64,000 nt of DNA from NCBI RefSeq assembly GCF_907165205.1, contig NC_058193.1:6944001-7008000 (forward strand), in the 5' to 3' direction. A program made the translations under genes and the position numbers. Source of the DNA: Coccinella septempunctata. Its lineage: Eukaryota > Arthropoda > Insecta > Coleoptera > Coccinellidae. Below the pieces are notes generated by a model. The model was not told where the DNA came from, ran no database searches, and saw nothing but the letters and a program-made list of their open reading frames with translations. Shown here one piece after another: positions 50,885-60,330 of the stretch. Numbering within the stretch: position 1 is the first letter of the stretch; each line of letters begins with the position of its first letter.

Positions 50885-52361
50885 ATGGAGAATTACGAAA
50901 GTAAAAGAATTCAAAGAGGAGGAAATATCTCCAAGGAGCAGAAGAAGCTCCTCATTGATATAATGGAGGCCTCTGAAGATTTGAGAAAAGGGAAATTTCA
51001 TCCTCATTTCACATACAAAGATTCGCAGAATCAATGGAAGAATATTGAAGAGAGGTTGAACGCAATTCCAGGAGCGAAAAAGGACTGGATTCATTGGCGA
51101 AGGGCAAGTACTAATAATTATATATTTCTTCTTAAGTCAGCAACAAGTTTTCAGATTATGCAGTTTGATGAAAGCTTTATTATTCACCGCTCTTTTTTCC
51201 CGTTTTCTGGTCTTTTTTTTTTGTTTCCAGATATAATTGCGAGATGGATATACGAGCAGAAGAATTTTCAAAGAAAAGATGTCGTTTTGTTACGAAAGAG
51301 TTATTCTGTAAACAAATTTAACATCACAACACCTCTCACATGGATACAGGGTTTTTTTAGTTTTTTTTCCCTGAGCTCTTGTATCATACTCTATACATAT
51401 TATTCACTCCTACTTTGTATTGTTCTGCTTCTTTTTTTCAGATATTATTTCGAGATGGAGAGATGAGTATAAAGAAATTTTATGTCAATGGAAAAGATAC
51501 CCATCACCCATCTGTTAAAAGCTTATTCTGCAATCAAATTCGATATCACTACAACACTACTCACGGGGAGGTAGAGTTTTTACAGAGGTTTTTTCCTAAG
51601 CTCTTGTCTCATATGCCTGATTGTATGGTACCCTGTTTCACTATCCTCTGCTGGAACTCATACAGATGCTTTATTGTTTGATATTGAAAAACTAGAATTA
51701 TATAAGTGCAAAATTATCTCATAAGTCTGTGCTCATCCCTGTTTTGATTTCATCTAGACTTGGCAGGATCTCAAAAAAAGTGTAAAAAAGAAGAATAGCG
51801 ATGTAAAAAAATATATTAATTCTACTGGAGGAGGGCCACCAAGCGATATAAAACTGACAGAAGAAGATGAAAGCCTCCTTCACCTATTAGAGAGAACTGC
51901 TCTAGAAGGGGATGAAACCATTGCAGAATCTGAAGTGGTTTTTGTGAGTTCAATTTCAGAACATCAGAAGATGTGATATTTCCATTTTCTGAATTATAAT
52001 GTGTTTTCAGTTAGAAGAAGACAACAATTATGCTGAAAGTTCAATAAATAAAATAGAGAATACAGAACACCCTGAAGGAATCCAAAGTCCTTCAAGAAAT
52101 GTAAGTGATGAGAGAAAAGGTTTGAAAAGAAAAAGGAGTATGGCCACACAGCGCTTAGAGAATTCCCAGAAGGCGTCAGACAGGATGTGCAAAATTGCAG
52201 AAGAAAAAGTTTCAATAAAAAAAAAATACTATGAAAAAAAACTTGAAATCCTCAGGGAGAATGCAGAAGTTGGAAAGAGAATTGCTTCTGCATTAGAGAG
52301 CATGGCTCAATCAATGAGTACGACTTCAAATGTTCGTTTTGATTTCAATGAGGGAATTTAA
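50885..52361 (+). CDS. Harbinger Myb/SANT-like DNA-binding protein (3 exons)
   Basis: The exons are 50885-51103, 51758-51943 and 52011-52361, totalling 252 codons with the stop. Exon 1 holds the Myb/SANT-like trihelix domain (RGGNISKEQKKLLIDIMEAS, WKNIEERLNAIPGAKKDW, IHWRR). Exon 2 continues it with TWQDLKKSVKKKNSDVKKYI and GGGPPSD. Exon 3 is a charged coiled coil (KIAEEKVSIKKKYYEKKLEI, LRENAEVGKRIASALESM). The first intron uses a GC donor (AGG|GCAAGT) with a TCTAG acceptor; the second is GT-AG. In Harbinger elements this partner helps bring the transposase to the nucleus and to the element ends. Confidence 0.82.
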
Positions 52362-52564
52362 ATTTTATAGATTCTTGTTTTTTTTGTTACATATTTAGTC
52401 TTTGAGTTCCTTAATTGTTGTCTACAGATTTTGGTTAATATACGTTTTATTTTTTAATTATTTGTTTTTGTTCGAAAACATATGAAATAATATTTCAGGA
52501 TACAGAGCAAAATAATATAAAATTTAATGAGAATTTATTCAATATAAAAATTTTATATTCAAAT

Positions 52565-54220
52565 TCAATTGAAATAATTTCTGATAATATTCCTTTGTAC
52601 ATTCCTTCCTCTAATAAGTTCAGCATTTTGTGTGTTATTACCACTAGTAAAATTTTCTATATGTTGCATAGGTCCATAAATTCCTAAATCTCCATTTTCA
52701 TAATCCAAACCATCCGGATTTGGAATGTTGTTTTCCAAACAAATATTGTGTAAAACTACACAGGCATTTATTATTTTTGCACAAACATTTGGTGCATAAT
52801 GTAAAACCCTATGCTTCAACAAACATCTAAAACGCATTTTCAGTAAACCATTGCACCTTTCAATAGTACATCTGGCTTTTTTGAAAGCCTTGTTGTATCG
52901 GAATTCTGGTGTATCTGGCGAGGGATCTTGAAGTGGAGTTAACAACCAAGGCCTTAGGGGATATCCCGAGTCTCCTTCAGAGAACAATTATTAATAATTG
53001 ATATTATTGGCAACTGAATCAAAATCATATTTAATTTATACCAATGAGGAAGAAGTCTGGATGAGCATCACTTATATGCCTTACAGCATCCTGTACCCTT
53101 GAGTTATTCCAAATGTGACAGTCATGGCTACTTCCTGGGAATTTGGAGTTAACATTGGTGATTCTCATTTTAGCATCACATATCTTGAAATATACATAGT
53201 GCAAATAATACTATAGGGTTTAATTATATTTCCACTGATATGATACATACCAGCTGAACATTAATAGAATGGTAATTTTTCCTATTAATATATATATGTT
53301 CGGGATATGATGTATCGTTTCTCGGTGGGGGGAAAATTGCTACATGGGTGCAATCAATGCATCCTATTATCCCAGGGAATCCGAATGAATGATAGAATCT
53401 ATATTAATTATATTAATTAGTGCAAATATGCAGATTTCCGAACATGGGGAATGCCATCAGTATCATGAGAAAAAAAGGGCAAAAGAAATACTATAGCCTA
53501 GTGTTATTACCGCTGATTATTCAATATTCAACTGAACTGGACTGGGTTCCGTAATCTGTATATAATATAACATTCTATAATTTATCACCTAATAAAATTT
53601 TCTCGCTCTGAGCATTTCTTCTTTCCCCTTCTTTCTCATGAAATTCCCTATGTTCGGTATCATATTTTCGTAATCTGTATAGGAAGGAGAAACTAATACT
53701 CAGCAAGCAAGAGAGTACTAACTCATGTCGAATATTTCGCAATTCATGTATAGTTTGTGGAAATGTAACCCACTGATTAAAAATGGGGCGTTCATTAAGA
53801 GCGTCCGTCACTTCCCTCACACAACGACTCGCAGAAGATTGACTTATGCCGAAATACAAATTTTGCCCAACTGAAGTCTGGTAACTTCCGCTTGCATAAA
53901 AATTAAGAGCAACCAAGACCTGAAAAAATTGAACATTCAATATTGCAGACTTGATTTTGTAAACCAACGATTGAAACCTTAAGCTCCTTAGTCAGTGCGG
54001 AATTTCTGGAAGGTGCTTTCAAGAATGGATCCAACATGTCTATTAAATTTCTACTAACCACTTTTGACAACCGAAACACTTTAATGAAGAGATCTTCCGA
54101 CATACATTCGAAAGGGTCCCTTCTAGTTATGAACCTTCTTCTAGGCCTTCTAGCTAATATTTCAGCCATCTCCAAATTTTGTAGAGCCTCTAGATGTGCT
54201 ATTTCATCTATGTTAGCCAT
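52565..54220 (-). CDS. Harbinger (HARBI1-type) DDE transposase, 5 exons, intact
   Basis: The exons on the minus strand are 54220-53978, 53919-53723, 53398-53251, 53183-53042 and 52974-52565. They sum to 1,140 bases, 379 residues plus stop, with every junction in frame at GT-AG sites. The N-terminal region carries RRRFITRRDPFECMSEDLF and a helical domain (VLVALNFYASGSYQ, FGISQSSASRCVREVTDALN). The catalytic core has FPGIIGCIDCTHVAI (first Asp), FFLIGDSGYPLRPWLLTP (second Asp) and CTIERCNGLLKMRFRCLLKH (Glu). All three DDE residues are present and the length is normal for the family. It should cut and rejoin the element ends with the Myb-like partner. Confidence 0.88.
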
Positions 54221-54546
54221 GTCTCCACTTAATTTAATTGAAATTATATTGCCGCGCGGATCTTGCCCTAATAATCTATCTATTAATATCTATCTATCTT
54301 AACTTCCGAAAGATATAGATTCGCGAAATGAAAACATAAACGACATTCTAACGTCAAATATTATTGATTTTCCTACTGGAAACAGCTCATTCCCATAGAA
54401 AAAAGCATGGGAAGCCGTTCCTCTGAAATGTGAAGGAATATGTTCCTATAGTTTAGTTCGAGAATACAGAAATTGAAAATTCCATGGGAAATGTCATTTT
54501 TTTCCTATGGGATCGCATTCCTACACATTCGAGAATCGGGCCCCTG

Positions 54547-55081
54547 GTATGATTTCACTTCCGATACGTGCATTGAAGTCTCCAAGAACGATCATTGTTT
54601 CATTTGCAGGTTGACGTTCTATAGTTTCTTGCAGTTGATCGTAAAAAAGTTCTCTCTCCTTTTTGGGTTTATTGTCCTCTGGTGCATACACTGATATTAT
54701 ATTCATTTTTTTCTGGTTTTCCAAGTGTATTGTGACAACAATTATACGGGATGATGTGTACTGACACTGGTCTATATTCAGCTTGTGCTTCTTATGCACC
54801 AACAAAGCTACTCCTTCCTTAGCTCGCTCATGTCCATCGACACCGCTGTACACCAATATGTAGTCTTGATATTGTATCTGTCCTTTCCCTTTCTTTTTTG
54901 TTTCCTGTAAGGCGCAAATGTCGATGTTGTGATCTTTCAGTTCCTGAAGTGTTTCCTGCTCCCTTCCGTTGAGTGATTTGATATTCCAAGTGTCAAACCG
55001 CATAACATCTCGATTTTTCCATCTCTTCATCCTTTTTCGCGCATGTGTCGTCACAATTATATCAGTCCTATACCGAGGCAA
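54547..55081 (-). pseudogene. RTE copy B endonuclease, N-terminal part
   Basis: It reads MRFDTWNIKSLNGREQETLQ, DICALQETKKKGKGQIQYQD, YSGVDGHERAKEGVALLVHK, ISVYAPEDNKPKKERELFYD and MIVLGDFNARIGSEIIPG, where it meets the Harbinger element. Metal-binding and catalytic positions (WN, QET, GDFNAR) are kept. The few residues after IIPG are transposon-derived. Confidence 0.75.
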
Positions 55082-55450
55082 GTTTCCGGTTCTGTTTTTT
55101 TCTTTTGGTGTAGCAGGGGGAAAATCTGCAAGACAGACGAACCACCCTCATCTCCTGAGGGGGAACAGTGTGGGGTTTCTTACTCTCCTGAGCTCGAGAC
55201 CCACTAAAAACCCTCAACTGCTTCTTGAATTTTGGTTCCGAGCATTTGCCTATAAACCGTTCATCTCTTGGTCGGTTTTCTTCTCGCACACTATCGTGCT
55301 GGGATTTATGTGTTTATCCTCTATTGGATTAACACTTTATTGAATTTTTCAATAAGTTTCTGTTGTTATTTTAATCTCTTTTTAATTGATCTCTTGGCCT
55401 CCTTCGGTAAATTCGCATTCTCCTTTTGTCTTCCTCTGGGTCGTAGTCCA

Positions 55451-56080
55451 CTAGTCTCCTGAGTTCTTCGGATGGTTTTTCGCTGTTTCGAATAATTTCT
55501 CTGCTTTTCTGTTCATGAATTCCTTTATGGTTTTCCATTTCAGGTCCTTAGAAATCTGTCTATTCCTGACAAACCAAGGTGCATCTATTGCACATCGTAG
55601 CAACTTGTTTTCAGTGGCCTGAATTCTTTTGATATGGCTCTTTGCCGCGAAACCCCAGGCAACTGATCCATAAGTCAGTTGAGGCCTAGCAACGGCTTTG
55701 ATTATCTTCAATTTTGTCTCTTTCGACATGTGGCTTCTTCTTCCTATCAGAGGATAGAGTCTATTCATCGCTGCTTTCGTTTTGTCGATTGCTTGTTTGA
55801 TATGACTTTTCCAAGTAAGTCCTTTGTCAAGCGTTATTCCTAAATATTTGGCTTTATTTTTCCAGTCGATTTCTTCGCCGTCAACATCCAGTTTCGTTGT
55901 GGGTCGCAGTCTTCTCTTCTGTAGTAATATTGCTTGGCTCTTTTGTCCATTGAGCTTGATTTTCCACTTTATGCACCAGTCATTTGTTTCGTCAATCGTC
56001 TCTTGTAGATCTCGTTCTATTACTTCTGGGTTGCGGTGTCGAGTTGCTATGCCTGTGTCGTCAGCATATAACGTTAGCAT
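55451..56080 (-). pseudogene. Jockey reverse transcriptase, active site and thumb
   Basis: The frame starts MLTLYADDTGIATRHRNPEV (YADD box) and continues WKIKLNGQKSQAILLQKRRL, WKNKAKYLGITLDKGLTWKS, RPQLTYGSVAWGFAAKSHIK and RIQATENKLLRCAIDAPWFV to a stop at 55451. It completes the RT of the frame upstream. Confidence 0.78.
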
Positions 56081-56999
56081 GGTTCTTGGATTTTTCGGAA
56101 TATCGTGGATGTATATGTTGTACAGAAGTGGCCCAAGTACTGATTCTTTGGATTACTCCAGCCGCTATATCTCTTGTTGAGGAGCATTCTCCTCCCACTT
56201 TCACGTAAAATCTTCTATTTTTGAGATAATTCCTGATCAACTTGCATATTTTGATCGAATATCCAGCACATCTCATGTTATATATTAATCCTTCATGCCA
56301 TACTCTGTCGAATGCTCTGGCGACGTCTAGTAAAACAAGACCTGTAGCTTGTTTATTTTGGAATCCCTCTGTTATGTACTCTGTGAGCCTTAATAATTGT
56401 TGTTCTGTTGAATGCTCTCTTCTGAATCCGAACTGTTCTGGTGGTATTAGTTTCAGATTTTCGGTTTCCTCATTTAGGCTCGTAGCGATTATTCTTTCTA
56501 CTACTTTTCCTAACGCCGACAGTAGACTTATCGGTCTGTAGTTTTGTGAAAACTTCTTCTCTTTGAATGGTTTATTGAATACTATGACTTCTGCTGTTTT
56601 CCATTCTTCTGGGTAGTGTTCTGTCCTCATAATTCCATTCGCCATATTTGTTGGAGCGGCTATACCTTTTCTAGGTAATTTCTTTAACATAACATTCGTT
56701 ATTTTATCGCTTCCGGGAGCTTTCCTCTTCTTCAAACTTCTAATTATTTTCCTGATTTCATTTGGCGATGTTGGCTTGTCTATTTCAGCAGTCGCTGGTA
56801 ATTCATCCATTTCTTCATCATTTCCTTCAACCAGTTCTTCCAAATCTTCATTATCGTCGTCTATCCTGTAATTTATTCTCGATTCTCGTTCGATCGAGTC
56901 CGCCAATCCATCTGCCTTATCAGTATTGGTATAAGCCATTCCCCTTTCTCCGTGTGGGGGTGGAATTTTAGTCTTTTCTCCTCGTAGGCTTTTTTGCAT
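56061..56999 (-). pseudogene. Jockey reverse transcriptase, fingers and palm
   Basis: It reads TSPNEIRKIIRSLKKRKAPG, SQNYRPISLLSALGKVVERI, PPEQFGFRREHSTEQQLLRL and VLLDVARAFDRVWHEGLIYN. At about 56150 the block that should be GVPQGSVLGP is altered and frame-shifted, so the active site is in the next frame. Otherwise it is a typical Jockey RT. Confidence 0.78.
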
Positions 57000-58020
57000 T
57001 CTCCATGCAGAATGATCGAACTTGGCTATGTCGGTTGAGGTTCCTTCTATTTAGATCATTCTTGTTCATCCTATATATTCTTCTGAGTCTTCGATTTTCT
57101 TGTATAAGATCTTTTACTTCTTTAGGCGTATCGCCATGCGGATGACTTTGTGCTGGTCTCTTCACTCTTCTCGTGCTTTTTTCGTAAGCTTTCAATATAA
57201 TCTCTTCCAGTTTATCAACCGCACATTCCAGATCGTCTGGAGTGCTTATTGTTGGAATTTCTGTTATTTCCGATTGTATTAAATGTCTGTATTTAGCCCA
57301 ATTGGTATATTCTCTTATTCCCAGCAGTTTTTCTCTTGGTTCTTCTCCAATTGTCAATTCCACGGGATTCTGGTTTGAGGTTCCATCTTCCAAAGTTTCA
57401 ATCGAGAATTCTTGAGTTATATTTTTCAATATCGCGATATCTATTACATCTGGTATTCCTCTTCCAAAAGCAAGATATGTCGGTAGCTCTGGTCCAATCA
57501 CTATGGCATTTTGTTTTTCGGCGAAATCCTTGAGTTTTTTGCCATTTCTATTCTCTGTTATGCTGTCCCATAATGGGGATTTACAGTTGAGATCTCCGAT
57601 GGAGATTTTCGGGTTTGATCCTTCCAACATATTGTTTATCTCTTCTTCCAATAGATTGTTTTGTGGTGGCTTATACGCCGAGGTTATTTCGACTCTTTGC
57701 CGATTTAATTCGGTAACAATCGTCACTTTTTCTGTTTCTCCTTGTGTTTCGTCGGATCTACTTTTAAAGTAGTGTTTCAGATCTGTTCTCGCCAATATTG
57801 CTACTCCTCCCCCGGTGTTTGTAATTCTGTCACATCTATATGTTTCATAATTCATGAAATTCAGTCGTCTGTTCCGGTTTATTCTTGTTTCCTGTAGGGC
57901 TATAATATCAGGTTGTCTTTCTGATATTATTTGTTCTATCTCGGCTTTCCGAGTGTTGATCCCGTTTATGTTCCACGAGATTATCTTGAGGGATTTCTTC
58001 CTAATATCCGTAAGGTCCAT
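56968..58020 (-). pseudogene. Jockey ORF2 endonuclease
   Basis: The frame starts MDLTDIRKKSLKIISWNING and contains IIALQETRINRNRRLNFMNY, TGGGVAILARTDLKHYF, ITSAYKPPQNN, ISIGDLNCKSPLWDS and a linker that ends RSFCMENAKKP. WN, QET and GDLN catalytic positions are kept; the terminal SDH is replaced by NPVELTI. It joins the RT through an out-of-frame overlap at 56968-56999. Confidence 0.75.
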
Positions 58021-58901
58021 TAATTCAGTTTACTAAATAATGCCTGGAGTTTTTTCTCCATTTCCCTCTCAATTTTCAACATTATCTTGTTGAAAATTTT
58101 TTCTGTGAAGATATCTAAATCATCGGCTGATTCAGATATCTTTTTCTTCTCCTGTTGACTGTTCACAGCCTGTTTCATTGTAAGCTTCTTCTGTCCTTCT
58201 TTTTTCTGAACGGGTTTTGGAGTCTCCCTCTTCTTTTCCTGCTCTGTAGGTTGGGTCTTCGCTACTTCCTCAATTTTTTGTTCAGAAGTTGTTGTTTTTG
58301 TTACCTTCTTTTTCTGTTCAGCTGATTTTCGGGAATTCTTCTTTCTGGTCACCAACATGAACTCGCTACATCCTTTGTAGCTAGCTGGATGGCCCTCTTC
58401 TCCACATAAGACGCATGTGACATTTCTCTCTTCACCTTTTCTGGTTAGTGTGCAGTCATTGCTGCTATGACTTCCTGAGCACTTCACGCATCTCCACGGG
58501 AAGGAGCATTTGTTCTGTGCATGTCCGTACCTTTGGCACCTAAAGCACTGGCTTGGACTGTCTGCCTTCTTTTTTGGTTCGACTGTAATACAAAGGTTGT
58601 AGAGTCGTTGGATGTCGAATATCTCCTTCTTTTGGGTTTTAACCAGATATAATGGTATCGGCTTTTTCGTTTTGTTTGATGTCATTTTAGACACCTCAGC
58701 ATCATCGATTCCCTGGAATTTCAGGTCATTTTTAATCAATTCCAGATCTGCGTCTATTGGAAGATGCCTAATGACGGCGTAAATTTTCTTTTCCTCTTCC
58801 ATCTGGTATGTGAAATACTTCTTTCCAAGTTGGTCGAAGAATTTAGTTATTTTTCTGTAGTCATGTACAGTTGTGACTATAATCTTGATTCCGTCTTTCA
58901 C
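58020..58901 (-). pseudogene. Jockey ORF1, gag-like part with CCHC knuckles
   Basis: It contains an RRM-like region (IYAVIRHLPIDADLELIKND, DDAEVSKMTSNKTKKPIPLY), then three Cys/His knuckles: CFRCQRYGHAQNKC, CVKCSGSHSSNDC and CVLCGEEGHPASYKGC. This is the PRE_C2HC gag-like arrangement of Jockey elements. A Lys/Glu-rich tail follows. The stop codon TAA at 58022-58020 overlaps the ORF2 start (TAATG), suggesting reinitiation. The N-terminal third lies in another frame upstream. Confidence 0.75.
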
Positions 58902-58948
58902 AGTACAGTAGCCCGGTTATAGCTGAATTTCTTGGTATATAGAGCTCT

Positions 58949-59419
58949 TTAGATCTCTACCCAATCTGATGTACCCATCATCGTGATGGGTGGGATTTTA
59001 TCCCTTTTAGACACTAACGTTGTCTGCTTGACGGTCTCCTCATCAGAAGAGGAGCTTTTTTTTCGCGCGCGTTTAGTTGGGGGCGTGTTTGGGGCCTTCG
59101 CAACTAACGTTGCATCATTTTTTCTTGTTTCGGGTTGTGAAACAATTCCTTTAAGGGAATTATTTTTGGAACCCGCTACCGGTTTTGTAATAGTGGCGTA
59201 AGTGGGGGATTTTGGCATATTATTTCGGGTCATTTCCTCTCTCAAGAGGCGCATCTCACCGACCAACTGTGACACAGTTTCGGTCAGTTGGACAATTTGA
59301 GCTTTCAACTGCCCATTTTCTTCTCTGAGCTTTACAAGCTCCTCGTGTTCGCCTTCACTGAATTCTTCAGCATCGGTCGCTTCCATGTAGGAACTCTCAT
59401 TATCTGAGGTTTCCGACAT
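58949..59419 (-). pseudogene. Jockey ORF1, N-terminal part
   Basis: It starts MSETSDNESSYMEATDAEEF with an acidic region, followed by a leucine-rich coiled coil (LREENGQLKAQIVQLTETVS, QLVGEMRLLREEM). A basic low-complexity stretch with RARKKSSSSDEE follows. A stop at 58949 plus a frameshift separates it from the zinc-knuckle part. The coiled coil probably mediates ORF1 multimerisation. Confidence 0.65.
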
Positions 59420-59750
59420 GGTTTTATACTCAAAAATCTCAAAATATCAAACAATTTGAAAATAATAAAATATTCAGAAATCTTCACTGAAATAGTCTAA
59501 TATAAAACTATGGTATAAAGCCAAAAGTTTTCTATGCTATAAGAAAAATCAGACAAAAGGTACGAAAAATAAGCTCACCTGATGTTTTCCGCAGTACCAA
59601 CCTGTTAAAAATTGAGCGAAGCCCCCCTCCGACCTCTCTCTAGTCGACGCTACTGACCAGCTCCGGTGGCCACGTATGGTACCCCGATTCGGCGGTGCGC
59701 TGGTTGAACGACGCAGCGGCCCCACTTTCCGTGTTTTTCAGAAGTGAAAA

Positions 59751-60330
59751 ACCTACACATTTCACACATTTTTCTTGAGATTCTCTTTGTTAGCTCCGTT
59801 GAATTAACTTCGCGCTGCTATCAATGTGATTTTGTAACACCTCATTTTAAGTTCACCTCTTTTAGTTGTTCTCAATTTTTAAGTCTTCTCGCACCTGTTG
59901 CTGAATTGTTCTTCTCATAAGGTAAAGTACACTCAGACTGCTCAAAATTATAAATTACACCATTTTCATGACCATTTCATTCTGAAGAAATTAGTCCACG
60001 TGCAAGAGATTCAGAATCTAGAAATAGATTCCGAATCCTTGCGAGCACTGCTCAATTGAAATGTCCACTCAACTCAACTCGAACCATTGTCGTCTCAGAC
60101 CTATATATTTTATTATATTTCATAATTTATATAGATTTTCAGACTTCTCTAGATCGTCTCACATGAAAATGGGTATGTAGCACCAGGATTGAAACTTCTC
60201 AAGTTCATCTCCATAAAATTGATATCTGATTCATTGTCTTCTCTTAATATTCTTTATTATCAGAATCAGTTTAATCATTTTTATAACAACTCTTGTGATC
60301 ACCTATTATACATAATAATAACTGTACTTT
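59751..60330. other. No recognisable gene
   Basis: A/T-rich sequence between two LINEs. It includes the short repeat AGATTCAGAATCTAGAAATA followed by GATTCCGAATC near 60007-60038. No coding support. Confidence 0.35.

Larger units (their letters stand above)
50578..54543. mobile_element. PIF/Harbinger transposon, apparently complete (3,966 bp)
   Basis: The termini are inverted repeats (GGTCCCGATTCTCGAATGTG at the left; complement GGGCCCGATTCTCGAATGTG at the right), alignable for about 40 nt. They are flanked by CTG at 50575-50577 and 54544-54546, a 3-bp duplication. Deleting the element plus one CTG restores the RTE endonuclease frame. It carries the two genes of autonomous Harbinger elements, convergent: a Myb/SANT-like DNA-binding protein (+) and a HARBI1-type transposase (-). 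Both genes have introns and stay in frame. This is the best candidate here for a recently active element. Confidence 0.92.
48203..55250 (-). mobile_element. RTE-like LINE, copy B, interrupted by a Harbinger transposon
   Basis: The copy ends at a CTT microsatellite (48203-48220). On the minus strand it has endonuclease (55081-54547, continuing 50577-49736), reverse transcriptase (49590-48970) and a C-terminal domain (48982-48272). The Harbinger element at 50578-54543 splits the endonuclease between IIPG and IKQRF, the position that is continuous in copy A. Frameshifts near 49600-49740 and 48975 disrupt the pol frame. The 5' boundary near 55250, against the Jockey 3' UTR, is approximate. Confidence 0.8.
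55300..59750 (-). mobile_element. Jockey-type LINE, near full length
   Basis: The minus-strand order is a G/C-rich 5' UTR (about 59750-59420), ORF1 with coiled coil and three CCHC knuckles (59419-58020), endonuclease (58020-56968), reverse transcriptase (56999-55451) and a 3' UTR with AATAAA near 55338. ORF1 and ORF2 overlap as TAATG. Frameshifts near 58925, 56985 and 56150 break the coding. The ends are approximate, because the 3' UTR merges with the RTE copy B 5' region. Confidence 0.75.

Noticed and set aside
49736..51094. A 452-codon minus-strand frame as one protein
   Set aside because: It is a chimera: RTE endonuclease up to 50577, then antisense of the Harbinger terminal repeat and accessory gene.
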